Shown: positions 13,601 through 28,600 of the stretch, piece by piece | How positions within the stretch are numbered: the stretch's first letter is position 1 | How the letters are laid out: every line of letters begins with the position of its first letter | Source: Arenicola marina | Lineage: Eukaryota > Annelida > Polychaeta > Arenicolidae | Length of the DNA stretch: 64,000 bases | NCBI GenBank assembly: GCA_964019135.1 | Contig: OZ025256.1 | Location: 35,932,035-35,996,034, forward strand | Direction of reading: 5' to 3' | Made by a program: the position numbers and the translations under genes | Notes under the pieces: generated by a model | The model's database searches: none | What the model saw: only the letters and a program-made list of their open reading frames with translations | Told to the model about the DNA's origin: nothing

Positions 13601-16600
13601 ATTTACATATTAATTATTAGCCATACGTATTTATTAATGCCAATTAATAATAAGTATTTATACTATTACATATAATACTAATTAATTGAACCACATGTCT
13701 CTCTCAGTATAAAGGTCTGGCAAACGGGTAAGCTCATAATGTTACTTACTAAAAGTAGAGGCTATGGACATCTACTAGTAGTGGAGGCACATTGATACAT
13801 CTAGACACCTACTAGCGATAGAGACCCGTTCATACATCTAGACACCTACTAGCAGTGGAGGCACACTGATACATCTAGACACCTACTAGTAGTGGAGGCA
13901 CATTGATACATCTAGACACCTACTAGTAGTGGAGGCACATTGATACATCTAGACACCTACTAGCAGTGGAGGCACACTGATACATCTAGACATCTACTAG
14001 CAGTGGAGGCACACTGATACATCTAGACACCTACTAGCAGTGGAGGCACATTGATACATCTAGACATCTACTAGCAGTGGAGGCACACTGATACATCTAG
14101 ACACCTACTAGTAGTGGAGGCACATTGATACATCTAGACACCTACTAGCAGTGGAGGCACACTGATACATCTAGACATCTACTAGTAGTGGAGGCACACT
14201 GATACATCTAGACACCTACTAGCAGTGGAGGCACATTGATACATCTAGACATCTACTAGCAGTGGAGGCACACTGATACATCTAGACACCTACTAGTAGT
14301 GGAGGCACATTGATACATCTAGACACCTACTAGCAGTGGAGGCACACTGATACATCTAGACATCTACTAGTAGTGGAGGCACACTGATACATCTAGACAC
14401 CTACTAGTAGTGGAGGCACATTGATACATCTAGACACCTACTAGCAGTGGAGGCACACTGATACATCTAGACATCTACTAGTAGTGGAGGCACATTGATA
14501 CATCTAGACACCTACTAGCAGTGGAGGCACATTGATACATCTAGACACCTACTAGTAGTGGAGGCACACTGATACATCTAGACATCTACTAGCAGTGGAG
14601 GCACATTGATACATCTAGACACCTACTAGTGGTGGAGGCACATTGATACATCTAGACACCTACTAGTAGTGGAGGCACATTGATACATCCAGACACCTAC
14701 TAGCAGTGGAGGCACACTGATACATCTAGACACCTACTAGTAGTGGAGGCACATTGATACATCTAGACATCTACTAGTAGTGGAGGCACATTGATACATC
14801 TAGACACCTACTAGTAGTGGAGGCACATTGATACATCCAGACACCTACTAGCAGTGGAGGCACACTGATACATCTAGACATCTACTAGTAGTGGAGGCAC
14901 ACTGATACATCTAGACACCTACTAGTAGTGGAGGCACACTGATACATCTAGACATCTACTAGTAGTGGAGGCACATTGATACATCTAGACACCTACTAGT
15001 AGTGGAGGCACATTGATACATCTAGACACCTACTAGCAGTGGAGGCACACTGATACATCTAGACATCTACTAGTAGTGGAGGCACATTGATACATCTAGA
15101 CACCTACTAGCAGTGGAGGCACATTGATACATCTAGACACCTACTAGTAGTGGAGGCACACTGATACATCTAGACATCTACTAGCAGTGGAGGCACATTG
15201 ATACATCTAGACACCTACTAGTAGTGGAGGCACATTGATACATCTAGACATCTACTAGTAGTGGAGGCACATTGATACATCTAGACATCTACTAGTAGTG
15301 GAGGCACACTGATACATCTAGACACCTACTAGTAGTGGAGGCATCTTGATACATCTAGACACCTACTAGCAGTGGAGGCACATTGATACATCCAGACACC
15401 TACTAGTGGTGGAGGCACATTGATACATCTAGACACCTACTAGTAGTGGAGGCACATTGATACATCCAGACACCTACTAGCAGTGGAGGCACACTGATAC
15501 ATCTAGACATCTACTAGCAGTGGAGGCACATTGATACATCTAGACATCTACTAGTAGTGGAGGCACATTGATACATCTAGACACCTACTAGTAGTGGAGG
15601 CACATTGATACATCCAGACACCTACTAGCAGTGGAGGCACATTGATACATCTAGACACCTACTAGTAGTGGAGGCACATTGATACATCTAGACACCTACT
15701 AGTAGTGGAGGCACATTGATACATCCAGACATCTACTAGTAGTGGAGGCACATTGATACATCTAGACACCTACTAGTAGTGGAGGCACATTGATACATCT
15801 AGACACCTACTAGTAGTGGAGGCACATTGATACATCTAGACACCTACTAGTAGTGGAGGCACATTGATACATCCAGACATCTACTAGTAGTGGAGGCACA
15901 TTGATACATCTAGACACCTACTAGTAGTGGAGGCACATTGATACATCCAGACATCTACTAGTAGTGGAGGCACATTGATACATCTAGACACCTACTAGTA
16001 GTGGAGGCACATTGATACATCCAGACATCTACTAGTAGTGGAGGCACATTGATACATCTAGACATCTACTAGTAGTGGAGGCACATTGATACATCTAGAC
16101 ACCTACTAGTAGTGGAGGCATATTGATACATCTAGACATCTACTAGCAGTGGAGGCACATTGATACATCTAGACACCTACTAGTAGTGGAGGCACATTGA
16201 TACATCTAGACACCTACTAGTAGTGGAGGCACATTGATACATCCAGACATCTACTAGTAGTGGAGGCACATTGATACATCTAGACACCTACTAGTGGTGG
16301 AGGCACACTGATACATCTAGACACCTACTAGTGGTGGAGGCACATTGATACATCTAGACATCTACTAGTAGTGGAGGCACATTGATACATCTAGACATCT
16401 ACTAGTAGTGGAGGCACATTGATACATCTAGACATCTACTAGTAGTGGAGGCACACTGATACATCTAGACACCTACTAGCAGTGGAGGCACACTGATACA
16501 TCTAGACATCTACTAGTAGTGGAGGCACACTGATACATCTAGACACCTACTAGTAGTGGAGGCACATTGATACATCTAGACACCTACTAGTAGTGGAGGC

Positions 16601-19600
16601 ACATTGATACATCCAGACATCTACTAGTAGTGGAGGCACATTGATACATCTAGACATCTACTAGTGGTGGAGGCACATTGATACATCTAGACATCTACTA
16701 GCAGTGGAGGCACATTGATACATCTAGACACCTACTAGTAGTGGAGGCACATTGATACATCTAGACACCTACTAGCAGTGGAGGCACATTGATACATCTA
16801 GACATCTACTAGCAGTGGAGGCACACTGATACATCTAGACACCTACTAGCAGTGGAGGCACATTGATACATCTAGACACCTACTAGCAGTGGAGGCACAT
16901 TGATACATCTAGACATCTACTAGCAGTGGAGGCACACTGATACATCTAGACACCTACTAGTAGTGGAGGCACATTGATACATCTAGACACCTACTAGCAG
17001 TGGAGGCACATTGATACATCTAGACATCTACTAGCAGTGGAGGCACACTGATACATCTAGACACCTACTAGCAGTGGAGGCACATTGATACATCTAGACA
17101 CCTACTAGCAGTGGAGGCACATTGATACATCTAGACATCTACTAGCAGTGGAGGCACACTGATACATCTAGACATCTACTAGCAGTGGAGGCACACTGAT
17201 ACATCTAGACATCTACTAGCAGTGGAGGCACATTGATACATCTAGACATCTACTAGCAGTGGAGGCATATTGATACATCTAGACACCTACTAGCAGTGGA
17301 GGCACATTGATACATCTAGACACCTACTAGCAGTGGAGGCACATTGATACATCTAGACACCTACTAGCAGTGGAGGCACATTGATACATCTAGACATCTA
17401 CTAGCAGTGGAGGCACATTGATACATCTAGACATCTACTAGCAGTGGAGGCATCTTGATACATCTAGACATCTACTAGCAGTGGAGGCACACTGATACAT
17501 CTAGACACCTACTAGTAGTGGAGGCACATTGATACATCTAGACACCTACTAGCAGTGGAGGCACATTGATACATCTAGACATCTACTAGCAGTGGAGGCA
17601 CACTGATACATCTAGACACCTACTAGCAGTGGAGGCACATTGATACATCTAGACACCTACTAGTAGTGGAGGCACATTGATACATCTAGACACCTACTAG
17701 TAGTGGAGGCACATTGATACATCCAGACACCTACTAGTAGTGGAGGCACATTGATACATCTAGACACCTACTAGCAGTGGAGGCACACTGATACATCTAG
17801 ACATCTACTAGTAGTGGAGGCACATTGATACATCTAGACATCTACTAGCAGTGGAGGCACACTGATACATCTAGACACCTACTAGCAGTGGAGGCACATT
17901 GATACATCTAGACACCTACTAGTAGTGGAGGCACATTGATACATCTAGACACCTACTAGTAGTGGAGGCACATTGATACATCCAGACACCTACTAGTAGT
18001 GGAGGCACATTGATACATCTAGACACCTACTAGCAGTGGAGGCACACTGATACATCTAGACATCTACTAGTAGTGGAGGCACATTGATACATCCAGACAC
18101 CTACTAGTAGTGGAGGCACATTGATACATCTAGACATCTACTAGTAGTGGAGGCACATTGATACATCTAGACACCTACTAGCAGTGGAGGCACATTGATA
18201 CATCTAGACATCTACTAGCAGTGGAGGCACACTGATACATCTAGACATCTACTAGTAGTGGAGGCACACTGATACATCTAGACATCTACTAGCAGTGGAG
18301 GCACATTGATACATCCAGACACCTACTAGTAGTGGAGGCACACTGATACATCTAGACACCTACTAGTGGTGGAGGCACACTGATACATCTAGACACCTAC
18401 TAGTGGTGGAGGCACATTGATACATCTAGACACCTACTAGCAGTGGAGGCACACTGATACATCTAGACACCTACTAGTAGTGGAGGCACACTGATACATC
18501 TAGACATCTACTAGTAGTGGAGGCACATTGATACATCTAGACACCTACTAGCAGTGGAGGCCCACTGATACATCTAGACATCTACTAGTAGTGGAGGCAC
18601 ATTGATACATCTAGACACCTACTAGTAGTGGAGGCACACTGATACATCTAGACACCTACTAGTGGTGGAGGCACATTGATACATCTAGACACCTACTAGC
18701 AGTGGAGGCACACTGATACATCTAGACACCTACTAGTAGTGGAGGCACACTGATACATCTAGACATCTACTAGTAGTGGAGGCACATTGATACATCTAGA
18801 CACCTACTAGCAGTGGAGGCCCACTGATACATCTAGACATCTACTAGTAGTGGAGGCACACTGATACATCTAGACATCTACTAGTGGTGGAGGCACATTG
18901 ATACATTTAGACACCTACTAGCAGTGGAGGCACACTGATACATCTAGACACCTACTAGTAGTGGAGGCACACTGATACATCTAGACATCTACTGGGTGGT
19001 GGAGGCACACTGATACATCTAGACACCTACTAGCAGTGGAGGCCCACTGATACATCTAGACATCTACTAGTGGTGGTGGCACACTGATACATCTAGACAT
19101 CTACTAGTAGTGGAGGCACACTGATACATCTAGACATCTACTAGTGGTGGAGGCACATTGATACATCTAGACACCTAATAGCAGTGGAGGCACATTGATA
19201 CATCTAGACACCTACTAGCAGTGGAGGCACACTGATACATCTAGACACCTACTAGTAGTGGAGGCACACTGATACATCTAGACATCTACTAGTGGTAGAG
19301 GCACATTGATACATCTAGACACCTACTAGCAGTGGAGACCCACTGATACATCTAGACATCTACTAGTAGTGGAGGCACATTGATACATCTAGACATCTAC
19401 TAGCAGTGGAGGCACACTGATACATCTAGACACCTACTAGTAGTGGAGGCACATTGATACATCTAGACACCGACTAGCAGTGGAGGCACATTGATACATC
19501 TAGACACCTACTAGCAGTGGAGGCACATTGATACATCCAGACACCTACTAGCAGTGGAGGCCCACAGACATGTCTAGACACATACTAGCGCTAGAAGCTC

Positions 19601-22600
19601 AATGATACATCTAGAAAGTAGAGGCACATTGATACAGCTAGACACCCACTAGCCACAAACAGAGATGTCTAGACACCTACTAGCGGTAGAGATCCACAGA
19701 TATATGTAGACACCTACTAGCGGTAGAGACCCACAGACATGTCTAGACACCTACTAGCGATAGAGACCCACAGACATTTCTAGACACCTACTAGCGGTAG
19801 AGACTCACAGACATGTCTAGACACCTACTAGCGGTAGAGACCAACAGACGTGTGTAGATACCTACTAGCGGTAGAGACCCACAGACATGTCTAAAAACCT
19901 ACTAGCGGTAGAGACCCACAGACATGTCTAGACAACTACTAGCGGTAGAGACCCACAGACATGTCTAGACACCTACTAGCGGTAGAGACCCACAGACATG
20001 TCTAGACACCTACTAGCGGTAGAGACCCACAGACATGTCTAGACACCTACTAGCGGTAGAGACCCACAGACATGTCTAGACACCTAGTAGCGGTAGAGAC
20101 CCACAGACATGTCTAGACACCTACTAGCGGTAGAGACCCACAGACATGTCTAGACACCTACTAGCGGTAGAGACCCAGAGACATGTCTAGACACCTACTA
20201 GCGGTAGAGACCCACAGACATGTCCAGACACCTACTAGCGGTAGAGACCCACAGACATGTCTAGACCCCACTAGCGGTAGAGACCCACAGACATGTCTAG
20301 ACACCTACTAGCGATAGAAACCCACAGACATGTCTAGAAACCTACTAGCGGTAGAGACCCACAGACATGTCTAGACACCTACTAGCGGTAGAGACCCACA
20401 GACATGTCTAGACACCTACTAGCGGTAGAGACTCACAGACATATCTAAACACCTACTAGCGTTAGAGACCCATAGACATGTCTAGACACCCACTAGCGGT
20501 AGAGACCCACAGACATGTCTAGACACCTACTAGCGGTAGAGACCCACAGATATGTCTAGACACCTACTAGCGGTAGAGACCCACAGACATGTCTAGACAC
20601 CTACTAGCGGTAGAAACCCACAGACATGTCTAGACACCTACTAGCGGTAGAGACTCACAGACATATTTAAACACCTACTAGCGGTAGAGACCCACATACA
20701 TGTGTAGACACCTACTAGCGGTAGAGACCCACAGACATGTGTAGACACCTACTAGCGGTAGAGACCCACTGACATGTCTAGACACCTACTAGCGGTAGAG
20801 ACCCACAGACATGTGTAGACACCTACTAGCGGTAGAGACCCACAGACATGTGTAGACACCTACTAGCGGTAGAGACCCACAGACATGTCTAGACACCTAC
20901 TAGCGGTAGAGACCCACAGACATGTCTAGACACCTACTAGCGGTAGAGACTCACAGACATATCTAAACACCTACTAGCGTTAGAGACCCATAGACATGTC
21001 TAGACACCCACTAGCGGTAGAGACCCACAGACATGTCTAGACACCTACTAGCGGTAGAGACCCACAGATATGTCTAGACACCTACTAGCGGTAGAGACCC
21101 ACAGACATGTCTAGACACCTACTAGCGGTAGAAACCCACAGACATGTCTAGACACCTACTAGCGGTAGAGACTCACAGACATATTTAAACACCTACTAGC
21201 GGTAGAGACCCACAGACATGTGTAGACACCTACTAGCGGTAGAGACCCACAGACATGTGTAGACACCTACTAGCGGTAGAGACCCACAGCCATGTCTAGA
21301 CACCTACTAGCGGTAGAGACCCACAGACATGTGTAGACACCTACTATCGGTAGAGACCCACAGACATGTCTAGACACCTACTAGCGGTAGAGACCCACAG
21401 ACATGTCTAGACACCTACTAGCGGTAGAGACCCACAGACATGTCTAGACACCTACTAGCTATAGAGACTAACAGACATGTCTAGACACCTACTAGCGGTA
21501 GAGACTCACAGACATGTCTAGACACCTACTAGCGGTAGAGACCCACAGACATGTCTAGACACCTACTAGCGGTAGAGACCCACAGACATGTCTAGACACC
21601 TACTAGCGGTAGAGACCCACAGACATGTGTAGACACCTACTAGCGGTAGAGACCCACAGACATGTGTAGACACCTACTATCGGTAGAGACCCACAGACAT
21701 GTCTAGACACCTACTAGCGGTAGAGACCCACAGACATGTCTAGACACCTACTAGCGGTAGAGACCCACAGACATGTCTAGACACCTACTAGCTATAGAGA
21801 CTAACAGACATGTCTAGACACCTACTAGCGGTAGAGACTCACAGACATGTCTAGACACCTACTAGCGGTAGAGACCCACAGACATGTCTAGACACCTACT
21901 AGCGGTAGAGACCCACAGACATGTCTAGACACCTACTAGCGGTAGAGACCCACAGACATGTCTAGACACCTACTAGCGATAGAGACTCACAGACATGTCT
22001 AGACACCTACTAGCGGTAGAGACCCACAGACATGTGTAGACACCTACTAGCGGTAGAGACCCACAGACATGTCTAGACACCTACTAGCGGTAGAGACCCA
22101 CAGACATGTCTAGACACCTACTAGCGGTAGAGACCCACAGACATGTCTAGACACCTACTAGCGGTAGAGACCCACAGACATGTCTAGACACCTACTAGCG
22201 ATAGAGACCCACAGACATGTCTAGACACCTACTAGCGGTAGAGACTCACAGACATGTCTAGACACCTACTAGCGGTAGAGAGCCACAGACATGTCTAGAC
22301 ACCCACTAGCGGTAGAGACCCACAGACATGTCTAGACACCTACTAGCGGTAGAGACCCACAGACATGTCTAGACACCTACTAGCGATAGAGACTCACAGA
22401 CATGTCTAGACACCTACTAGCGGTAGAGACCCACAGACATGTGTAGACACCTACTAGCGGTAGAGACCCACAGCCATGTCTAGACACCTACTAGCGGTAG
22501 AGACCCACAGACATGTCTAGACACCTACTAGCGGTAGAGACCCACAGACATGTCTAGACACCTACTAGCGGTAGAGACCCACAGACATGTCTAGACACCT

Positions 22601-25600
22601 ACTAGCGGTAGAGACCCACAGACATGTCTAGACACCTACTAGCGGTAGAGACCCCTCTCTCTAGACGTGTCTGGCAAGGCGGTCAGCTCGCGGTCCTCGC
22701 AGTGCATCGTGTCGTCATGGCACCAGCACACGAACTCGTAGGACGGACATGGCTGGCCTGAGGTCAAGGAGTGCAATGTACGGCATCAACATCAGTGAAG
22801 TCATGAAGTGTCTAGACACCTAATCCTGAATGATCGCCATCAAACAACATTTAGCGATGGTGACGTTCTTTGTCGATTCCGCATTGACAGGGGATCACTG
22901 GGATCTAAAATTAATACAGCTTCAGGCCTGTCGGAAGCAAAATGAGGTGGGGGCCCGGGGGAGGGGTGGGGGGGGCACTGTTAAACGAATCTGGTGGGGT
23001 TTCGCGGGTGCCCCTTGATGCCTACGGGAGCGGACATTTGTGATGAAAAAGATAACTCTATAGAGGGGACATTTATGATGCAAAAGATTAAAAGACTAGT
23101 TTATCGTGCGCGGAAGTCCTAGCGAGCCTCGGTCGACATCACACAGAATACCGAATAGCGAACAGGCGCGCAGGTATATAAAGCCGGTCACCAACTTCTG
23201 CTCCGGTGAACAAATTTGCTTCTCTCCGGATAGCCCACAGGCTTTCAGGATTTTAATTCATGACAGAATATACTTAGTTGACATGGAGAATAGATTGGTA
23301 CTATAAAAATTACGAAACATATTGCTTTGGGTGAAATGTATCATAACTGGATCCTGCTGCATTCTCTTTAGTATTGTCCAGTAAACAGAGTCGATAACCT
23401 CTGGTTATCGACTCTGTTGGCTATTGGCTGAAAGCGACAAAGTACTCACTGCAGTTGAGTTCGTCGGTGAGAGTCGCGTTGCAGTCTGGGAAGGTGTCGC
23501 AGACTTTACGTTCGTCAATACAGTAACTGTGTTGACACTTGAACAGTCCGGGTCCGCACTCGAAATCCACTGAAAATCATCAAATACGGTGGTATCAGCG
23601 CCATGGGGTGGATGGAGGGGGTGGGAGCGATAGGCGCAAGATGTCCTGAGTAACTGCGAGACGCCTGAGGTGGTAAGTGATATTACAATGTGACATAGGT
23701 ACGTATCACAGTGAATGAGGTGGCTGTGGTAACGTTAAGGTGACATAGGTACGTACCACAGTGGATGAGGTGGCTGTGGAAACATTAAGGTGACATAGGT
23801 ACATACCACAGTGAATGAGGTGGCTGTGGTAACGTTAAGGTGACATAGGTACGTACCACAGTGGATGAGGTGGCTGTGGTAACGTTAAAGTGACATAGGT
23901 ACATACCACAGTGAATGAGGTGGCTGTGGTAACGTTAAGGTGACATAGGTACATAACACAGTGGATGAGGTGGCTGTGGTAACGTTAAGGAGACATAGGT
24001 ACGTACCACAGTGAATGAGGTGGATGTGGTAGCGTTAAGGAGACATAGGTACGTACCACAGTGATTGAGGTGGCTGTGGTAATGTTAAGGTGACATTGGT
24101 AGGGCCTACATACCACAGTGAATGAGTTGGCTGTAGTAACGTTAAGGTGACACAGGTACGTACCACAGTGGATGAGGTGGCTGTGGTAACGTTAAGGTGA
24201 CATAGGTGCGTACCACAGTGAATGAGGTGGCTGTGGTAACGTTAAGGTGATCTAGGTACGTACCACAGTGGATGAGGTGCCTGTGGTAACGTTAAGGTAA
24301 CACAGGTACGTTTCACAGTGGATGAGGTGACTGTAGTAACGTTAAGGTGACATAGGTATGTACCACAGTGGATGAGGTGGCTGTGGTAGCGTTAATGTGA
24401 CATAGGTAGGTACCACAGTGAATGAGGTGGCTGTGGTAGCGTTAAGGAGACATAGGTACGTACCACAGTGAATGAGGTGGCTGTGGTAATGTTAAGGTGA
24501 CATTGGTAGGACCTACGTACCACAGTGAATGAGGTGGCTGTGGTAACGTTAAGGTGATCTAGGTACGTACCACAGTGGATGAGGTGGCTGTGGTAACGCT
24601 AAGGTGACATAGATACGTACCACAGTGAATGAGGTGGCTGTGGTAATGTCAAGGTGACATTGGTAGGACCTACGTACCACAGTGAATGAGGTGGCTGTGG
24701 TAACGTTAAGGTGATCTAGGTAAGTACCACAGTGAATGAGGTGGCTGTGGTAATGTTAAGGTGACATTGGTAGGACCTACGTACCACAGTGAATGAGGTG
24801 GCTGTGGTAACGTTAAGGTGATCTAGGTAAGTACCACAGTGGATGAGATGGCTGTGGTAACGTTAAGGTGATCTAGGTACGTACCACAGTGGATGAGGGG
24901 GCTGTGGTAACGTTAAGGTGATACAGGTACGTACCACAGTGGATGAGGTGGCTGTGGTAACGTTAAGGTGACACAGGTACGTACCACAGTGGATGAGGTG
25001 GCTGTGGTAACGTTAAGGTGACATAGGTACGTACCACAGTGGATGAGGTGGCTGTGGTAACGTTAAGGTGATCTAGGTAAGTACCACAGTGGATGAGGTG
25101 GCTGTGGTAACGTTAAGGTGATCTAGGTAAGTACCACAGTGGATGAGATGGCTGTGGTAACGTTAAGGTGATCTAGGTAAGTACCACAGTGGATGAGATG
25201 GCTGTGGTAACGTTAAGGTGATCTAGGTACGTACCACAGTGGATGAGGGGGCTGTGGTAACGTTAAGGTGATACAGGTACGTACCACAGTGGATGAGGTG
25301 GCTGTGGTAACGCTAAGGTGACATAGGTACGTACCACAGTGGATGAGGTGGCTGTGGTAACGTTAACTGGAAATAGGTGCGTACCACAGTGAAAGAGGTG
25401 GCTGTGGTAACGTTAAGGTGACATTGGTAGGGCCTACGTACCACAGTGGATGAGGTGGCTGTGGTAACGTTAAGGTGACACAGGTACGTACCACAGTGGA
25501 TGAGGTGGCCGTGGTAACGTTAAGGTGATATAGGTACGTACCACAGTGGATGAGGTGCCTGTGGTAACGTTAAGGTAACATAGGTACGTACCACAGTGGA

Positions 25601-28600
25601 TGAGGTGACTGTACTAACGTCAAGGTGACATAGGTACGTACCACAGTGAATGAGGTGGCTGTGGTAACGTCAAGGTGACATAGGTACGTATCACAGCGGA
25701 TGAGGTGGCTGTGGTAACGTTAAGATGACATAGGCTCATACCACAGTGAATGAGGTGGCTGTGGTAACGCTAAGGTGACATAGGTACGTACCACAGTGGA
25801 TGAGGTGGCTGTGGTAACGTTAACTGGAAATAGGTGCGTACCACAGTGCAAGAGGTGGCTGTGGTAACGATAAGGTGACATAGGTACGTACCACAGTGGA
25901 TGAGGTGGCTCTGGTAACGTTAAGGTGACATAGGTAGGGCCTACGTGCCATAGTGGATGAGGTGGCTGTGGTATTGTTAAGGTGATACAGGTACGTACCA
26001 CAGTGGATGAGGTGGCTGTGGTAACGTTAAGGTGACATAGGTACGTACCACAGTGGAGGATGTGGCTGTGGTAACGTTAAGGTGGCATAAGCACATACCA
26101 CAGTGAATGAGGTGGCTGTGGTAACGTTAAGGTGACATAGGTACGTACCACAGTGAATGAAGTGGCTGTGGTAACGTTAAGGTGACACAGGTAAGTACCA
26201 CAGTGGATGAGGTGGCTGTGGTAACGTTAAGGTGACATAGGTACGTACCACAGTGGATGAGGTGGCTATTGTAACGTCAAGGTGACATAGGTACGTACCA
26301 CAGTGGATGAGATGGCTGTGGTAACGTTAAGGTGACATAGGTACATACCACAGTGAATGAGGTAGCTGTGGTAACGTTAAGGTGACATAGGTACATACCA
26401 CAGTGAATGAGGTGGATGTGGTAACGTTAAGGTGACACAATGAGGTGGCTCTCGTAACGGTAAGGTAACATAGCTACATACCACAGCGAATGAGGTGGCT
26501 GTGGTAACGTTAAGGTGACATAGATACGTACCACAGTGAATAAGGTGGATGTGGTAGCGTTAAGGTGACATAGGTACGTACCACAGTGGATGAGGTGGCT
26601 GTGGTAACGTTAAGGTGACATAGGTACGTTCCACAGTGAATGAGGTGGCTGTGGTAACGTTAAGGTGACATTGGTAGGACCTACGTACCACAGTGAATGA
26701 GGTGGCTGTGGTAACGTTAAGGTGACATAGGTACGTACCACAGTGGATGAGGTGCCTGTGGTAACGTTAAGGTAACATAGGTACGTACCACAGTGAATGA
26801 GGTGGCTGTGGTAACGTCAAGGTGACATAAGTACGTACCACAGTGGATGAGGTGGCTGTGGTAACGTTAAGGTGACATAGGTACGTACCACAGTGGATGA
26901 GGTGGCTGTGGTAACGTTAAGATGACATAGGCTCATACCACAGTGAATGAGGTGGCTGTGGTAACGCTAAGGTGACATAGGTACGTACCACAGTGGATGA
27001 GGTGACTGTGTTAACGTTCAGGTGACACAGGTACGTACCACAGTGGATGAGGTGGCTGTGGTAACGTTAAGGTGACATAGGTACGTACCACAGTGGATGA
27101 GGTGGCTATGGTAACGTCAAGGTGACATAGGTACGTACCACAGCGGATGAGGTGGCTGTTGTAACGTTAAGGTGACATAGGTACATACCACAGTGAATGA
27201 GGTAGCTGTGGTAACGTTAAGGTGACATAGGTACATACCACAGTGAATGAGGTGGATGTGGTAACGTTAAGGTGACACAATGAGGTGGCTGTGGTAACGT
27301 TAAGGTGACATAGGTACATACCACAGTGAATGAGGCGGCTGTGGTAACGTTAAGGTGACATAGATACGTACCACAGTGAATAAGGTGTATATGGTAGCGT
27401 CAAGGTGACATAGGTACAGTGGGTGAGGTGGCTGTGGTAACGTTAAGATGACATAGGCTCATACCACAGTGAATGAGGTGGCTGTGGTAATGTTAAGATG
27501 ACATAGGCTCATACCACAGTGAATGAGGTGGCTGTGGTAACGCTAAGGTGACATAGGTACGTACCACAGTGGATGAGTTGGCTGTGGTAACGTTAAGATG
27601 ACATAGGTACATGCCACAGTGGATGAGGTGGCTGTGGTAACGTTAACTGGAAATAGGTGCGTACCACAGTGAAAGAGGTGGCTGTGGTAACGTTAAGGTG
27701 ACATAGGTACGTACCACAGTGGTTGAGGTGGCTGTGGTAACGTTAAGGTGACATAGGTAGGGTCTACGTGCCATAGTGGATGAGGTGGCTGTGGTATCGT
27801 TAAGGTGATACAGGTACGTACCACAGTGGATGAGGTGGCTGTGGTAACGTTAAGGTGACATAGGTGCGTACCACAGTGAATGAGGTAGCTGTGGTAACGT
27901 TAAGGTGACATAGGTACATACCACAGTGAATGAGGTGGCTGCGCTAACGTTAAGGTAACATAGATACGTACCACAGTGAATAAGGTGGCTGTGGTAGCGT
28001 TAAGGTGACATAGGTACCTACCACAGTGGATGAGATGGCTGTGGTAACGTTAAGGTGACATAGGTACGCACCACAGTGGATGAGATGGCTGTGGTAACGT
28101 TAAGGTGACATAGGTACATACCACAGTGAATGAGGTGGATGTGGTAACGTTAAGGTGACATAGGTACATACCACAGTGAATGAGGTGGATGTGGTAACGT
28201 TAAGGTGACATAGGTACGTACCACAGTGGATGAGATGGCTGTGGTAACGTTAAGGTGACATAGGTACATATCACAGTGGATGAGGTGGCTGTTGTAACGT
28301 AAACGTGACATAGGTACGCACCACAGTGGATGAGATGGCTGTGGTAACGTTAAGGTGACATAGGTACGTACCACAGTGGATGAGGTGGCTGTGGTAACGT
28401 TAAGGTGACATAGGTAGGGCCTACGTGCCATAGTGGATGAGGTGGCTGTGGTATCGTTAAGGTGATACAGGTACGTACCACAGTGGATGAGGTGGCTGTG
28501 GTAACGTTAAGGTGACATAGGTACGTACCACAGTGGATGAGGTGGCTGTGGTAACGTTAAGGTGATACAGGTACGTACCACAGTGAATGAGGTGGCTGTG

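Larger units (their letters stand above)
22758..23449. other. Intron 13, with a dispersed repeat and a hairpin
   Basis: 692-bp intron between LDLa12 and the LRR cap. It holds one copy of the ~190-bp dispersed repeat (23141-23328) and the perfect hairpin at 23384-23418. The rest is unremarkable. Confidence 0.6.

Noticed and set aside
13750..22653. CRISPR-like regular direct repeats
   Set aside because: The units are contiguous with no unique spacers, and the context is a eukaryotic intron. These are minisatellites.
23106..23306. Small frame in the dispersed repeat as a gene
   Set aside because: The two copies differ almost only at amino-acid-changing positions, so there is no sign of protein-level constraint.
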